7,040 nucleotides of DNA. It comes from JANOAR01 sp031411235 (GTDB lineage: Bacteria; Verrucomicrobiota; Verrucomicrobiia; Verrucomicrobiales; Verrucomicrobiaceae). The notes beneath the pieces were generated by a model. The model made no database searches and was not told the origin of the DNA. It was given only the letters and a program-made list of their open reading frames with translations. A program made the position numbers and the translations under genes. Below, piece by piece: positions 6,134 through 7,040 of the stretch; within the stretch, counting starts at the first letter, position 1; each line of letters begins with the position of its first letter. The DNA lies in NCBI GenBank assembly GCA_031411235.1, contig JANOAR010000322.1:1-7040 (forward strand). The letters are read 5' to 3'.

Positions 6134-6895
6134 CTACCGCCGCGCGGCGACGATCATCTCGTTCAACTTCTGCCGCAGGGCCTCCATGTCGGGATCGGCA
6201 AAGCCAGAGTCCAGCGTGCTCACGGCGTTCGTGTTGTTGCTCGTCCCGCTGATCGCGCTGTTGAGTTGGGCTTGGCTGATCTCGCCGGGCGGGCCTTGGG
6301 CACCGTCGCTGCCGTTGCTTCCACTGCTGCCATCATTGCCGCGTGGGATGCCGAAGGTGAAGCGCACGTTGCTGCCGTCGAAGCTCGTCTGCACCGTGGC
6401 TTGTTGGCCGGGATCGAGCGTGGTCACGCCGTCCACCACGGCTTGGGCAAAGGGCGGGCCTTGGGCTCCTTGGGGCCCTTGGCCACCATCGCTGCCGTTG
6501 CTCCCTGCCGAGCCTTGGCTGCCGTCGTTGCCGCGTGGGATGCCAAAGGTGAAGCGCACGTTCGTGCCATCGAAGCTCACGCCCACCGTGGCGGAGTCAC
6601 CGGGATTCAGCGTGGTCACGCTATCCACCAGCGCTGTCGAAAACGGCGGACCTGCGGGGCCGACGAGGCCTTCCTGTCCCTGCGGGAGGTCGAAGGTGAA
6701 GTGCAAGGTGTTGCCCACCACACTCACACTAGCATTCGCCGGAGTGCTCGGTGGCAGCGTGTTCGTGCCGTCCACCTGCGCGGCGGTGATACCAGAGCCG
6801 TTGCCGATGAGGTCGATGATTCCGGCAAACTGACCACGGAAACGGTCAGCGTCGATGATTTGGCCGTTTTGCGGCCAGGCTGCGTCGAAAGGCAT
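6134..6895 (-). CDS. Collagen-like modular fibre protein, tail-fibre-like
   Basis: A 253-residue protein without signal peptide or membrane segment. Residues 1-32 (MPFDAAWPQNGQIIDADRFR and on) form a short helical head like those of phage-tail-type fibre proteins in Verrucomicrobiota. A beta module follows at 53-71, then Gly-X-Y tracts at 73-83, 122-147 and 186-204, separated by two nearly identical beta modules at 84-121 and 148-185 (each ending SFDG-T/S-NVRFTFGIPRGNDGS). The C-terminal 205-253 is polar and helical (MEALRQKLNEMIVAARR), plausibly a trimerisation segment. The whole suggests a trimeric fibre with collagen-like shafts between beta knobs. Start ATG 6895 is the first in frame and has no clear ribosome binding site; it lies 25 bases after the run of U in the upstream terminator. 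Its function could be a receptor-binding or structural fibre of a phage tail-like particle, or a surface adhesin; I cannot choose between them. Confidence 0.8.
   Translation of the reverse strand: MPFDAAWPQNGQIIDADRFRGQFAGIIDLIGNGSGITAAQVDGTNTLPPSTPANASVSVVGNTLHFTFDLPQGQEGLVGPAGPPFSTALVDSVTTLNPGDSATVGVSFDGTNVRFTFGIPRGNDGSQGSAGSNGSDGGQGPQGAQGPPFAQAVVDGVTTLDPGQQATVQTSFDGSNVRFTFGIPRGNDGSSGSNGSDGAQGPPGEISQAQLNSAISGTSNNTNAVSTLDSGFADPDMEALRQKLNEMIVAARR
6326..6454 (-). repeat. Second unit of an intragenic 192-base repeat (collagen-like gene)
   Basis: Encodes residues 148-190 of the fibre protein (PFAQAVVDGVTTLDPGQQAT onward). It matches the unit at 6518-6646 with an offset of exactly 192 bases (64 residues), including the same GIPRGNDGS junction into a Gly-X-Y tract. 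The DNA is also similar: GCGTGGGATGCC recurs at 6341 and 6533. Confidence 0.85.
6518..6646 (-). repeat. First unit of an intragenic 192-base repeat (collagen-like gene)
   Basis: Encodes residues 84-126 (PFSTALVDSVTTLNPGDSAT onward), paired with the unit at 6326-6454. A more diverged, shorter version of the same module appears at residues 53-76 (NTLHFTFDLPQGQEG), suggesting growth of the gene by tandem duplication. Confidence 0.85.
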
Positions 6896-6920
6896 AATGG
6901 AAGAAGCTGAAGGTTAGGTT

Positions 6921-6964
6921 AAAAAGAGCGGGGGGACTCAGGCCCATGCCTGCATCCCCCCGCT
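6921..6964 (-). terminator. Strong intrinsic terminator of the upstream - strand gene
   Basis: On the - strand, AGCGGGGGGA (6964-6955) pairs perfectly over ten bases with TCCCCCCGCT (6936-6927). Inside, after a 2x2 mismatch, CAGGC (6952-6948) pairs with GCCTG (6943-6939) around a four-base loop. A C and five T (6926-6921) follow the stem. The hairpin begins 13 bases after the stop of the gene ending at 6978, so it terminates that transcript, but it also sits only 25 bases before the start of the collagen-like gene. On the + strand there is no T run, so it is one-directional. Confidence 0.88.
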
Positions 6965-6977
6965 GATTTCGCTGAAC

Positions 6978-7040
6978 TCAGGGAACAACGATTTGAGTGA
7001 TCGGTCCCGGCCCGCTTTCCCCCGCACCGTTCACGGAGGT
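6978..7040 (-). CDS. 3' end of a gene, fibronectin-III-like C-terminus (partial)
   Basis: The last 20 codons plus TGA of a gene that enters from the right edge. They read TSVNGAGESGPGPITQIVVP. VNGAGESGP is the typical F-G turn and final strand pattern of fibronectin type III domains (as in AVNAAGESGPS), and the protein ends right after that strand. Stop codon position, correct spacing to the terminator at 6921-6964 and same orientation as the collagen-like gene support a real gene end. Fibronectin III domains are common in tail tip or host-specificity proteins of phage tail-like clusters and in secreted enzymes; with a tail-fibre-like gene next to it the former is favoured, but only a short end is visible. 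Confidence 0.6.
   Translation of the reverse strand, partial: TSVNGAGESGPGPITQIVVP

Noticed and set aside
6300..6660. Regularly spaced GGGCCTTGGG/GCCGTT blocks as a CRISPR-like or satellite array
   Set aside because: They are codon repeats of Gly-X-Y and GNDG motifs in an intact frame, not repeats with unique spacers.
5955..6833. 292-codon + strand frame taken as one gene
   Set aside because: Only the first 60 codons or so (Ig-like core) look like protein; beyond 6134 it is antisense to the fibre gene, with Pro/Leu/Ser repeats. ATG 5955 lies inside the domain and is not a true start.
6098..6910. 270-codon open frame on the + strand
   Set aside because: Antisense to the collagen-like gene; His- and Ala-rich repetitive text mirrors the repeated Gly-X-Y codons of the real strand.

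Overview
The window looks like a chromosomal segment of a GC-rich Verrucomicrobiota bacterium (Verrucomicrobiaceae/Prosthecobacter-like; a planctomycete is the main alternative). The reasons are a short sigma factor of the Rhodopirellula/Verrucomicrobium type followed by a membrane anti-sigma-like protein, exported sulfatases in tandem, a PAS-AraC regulator of a kind common in that group, and weak or absent Shine-Dalgarno sites for most genes. The taxonomic call rests on recognition of protein families, not on a search.

Left block, + strand (49-4861): four genes, closely packed and co-directional. A sigma-70-family factor (49-594) overlaps by four bases (ATGA) a single-pass membrane protein with an anti-sigma-like N-terminus and an outward beta-rich domain (591-1505). 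Then come two secreted formylglycine-type sulfatases (1530-3476 and 3500-4861) with gaps of only 24 and 23 bases. The layout suggests a surface-sensing regulatory pair transcribed together with enzymes that desulfate an external polysaccharide or glycoconjugate. Sulfatase substrates cannot be assigned, and no sulfatase-maturing enzyme or glycoside hydrolase is in the window.

Middle (4883-5647, - strand): a PAS-AraC family transcription regulator, convergent with the second sulfatase and separated from it by 21 bases. It could regulate the sulfatase block, but nothing in the sequence proves it.

Right block (about 5675-7040): a change of character. Bases 5675-6133 hold no intact gene, only coding-looking remnants on the + strand, including a recognisable putative-Ig (He_PIG-like) domain with no start codon and no stop of its own. 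From 6895 down to 6134 on the - strand lies a collagen-like, modular fibre protein with two near-identical 64-residue units and a tail-fibre-like N-terminus. Upstream of it is a very strong intrinsic terminator (6921-6964) and the last 20 codons of another - strand gene with a fibronectin-III-like end (6978-7040). This resembles the edge of a phage-tail-like or surface-fibre gene cluster extending beyond the right end.

I found no tRNA, rRNA, CRISPR array, insertion sequence or riboswitch. The most unusual points are the sensor-like C-terminal domain on the anti-sigma protein, the active-site variations of the second sulfatase, the terminator wedged 25 bases before the fibre gene, and the decayed Ig-like gene.
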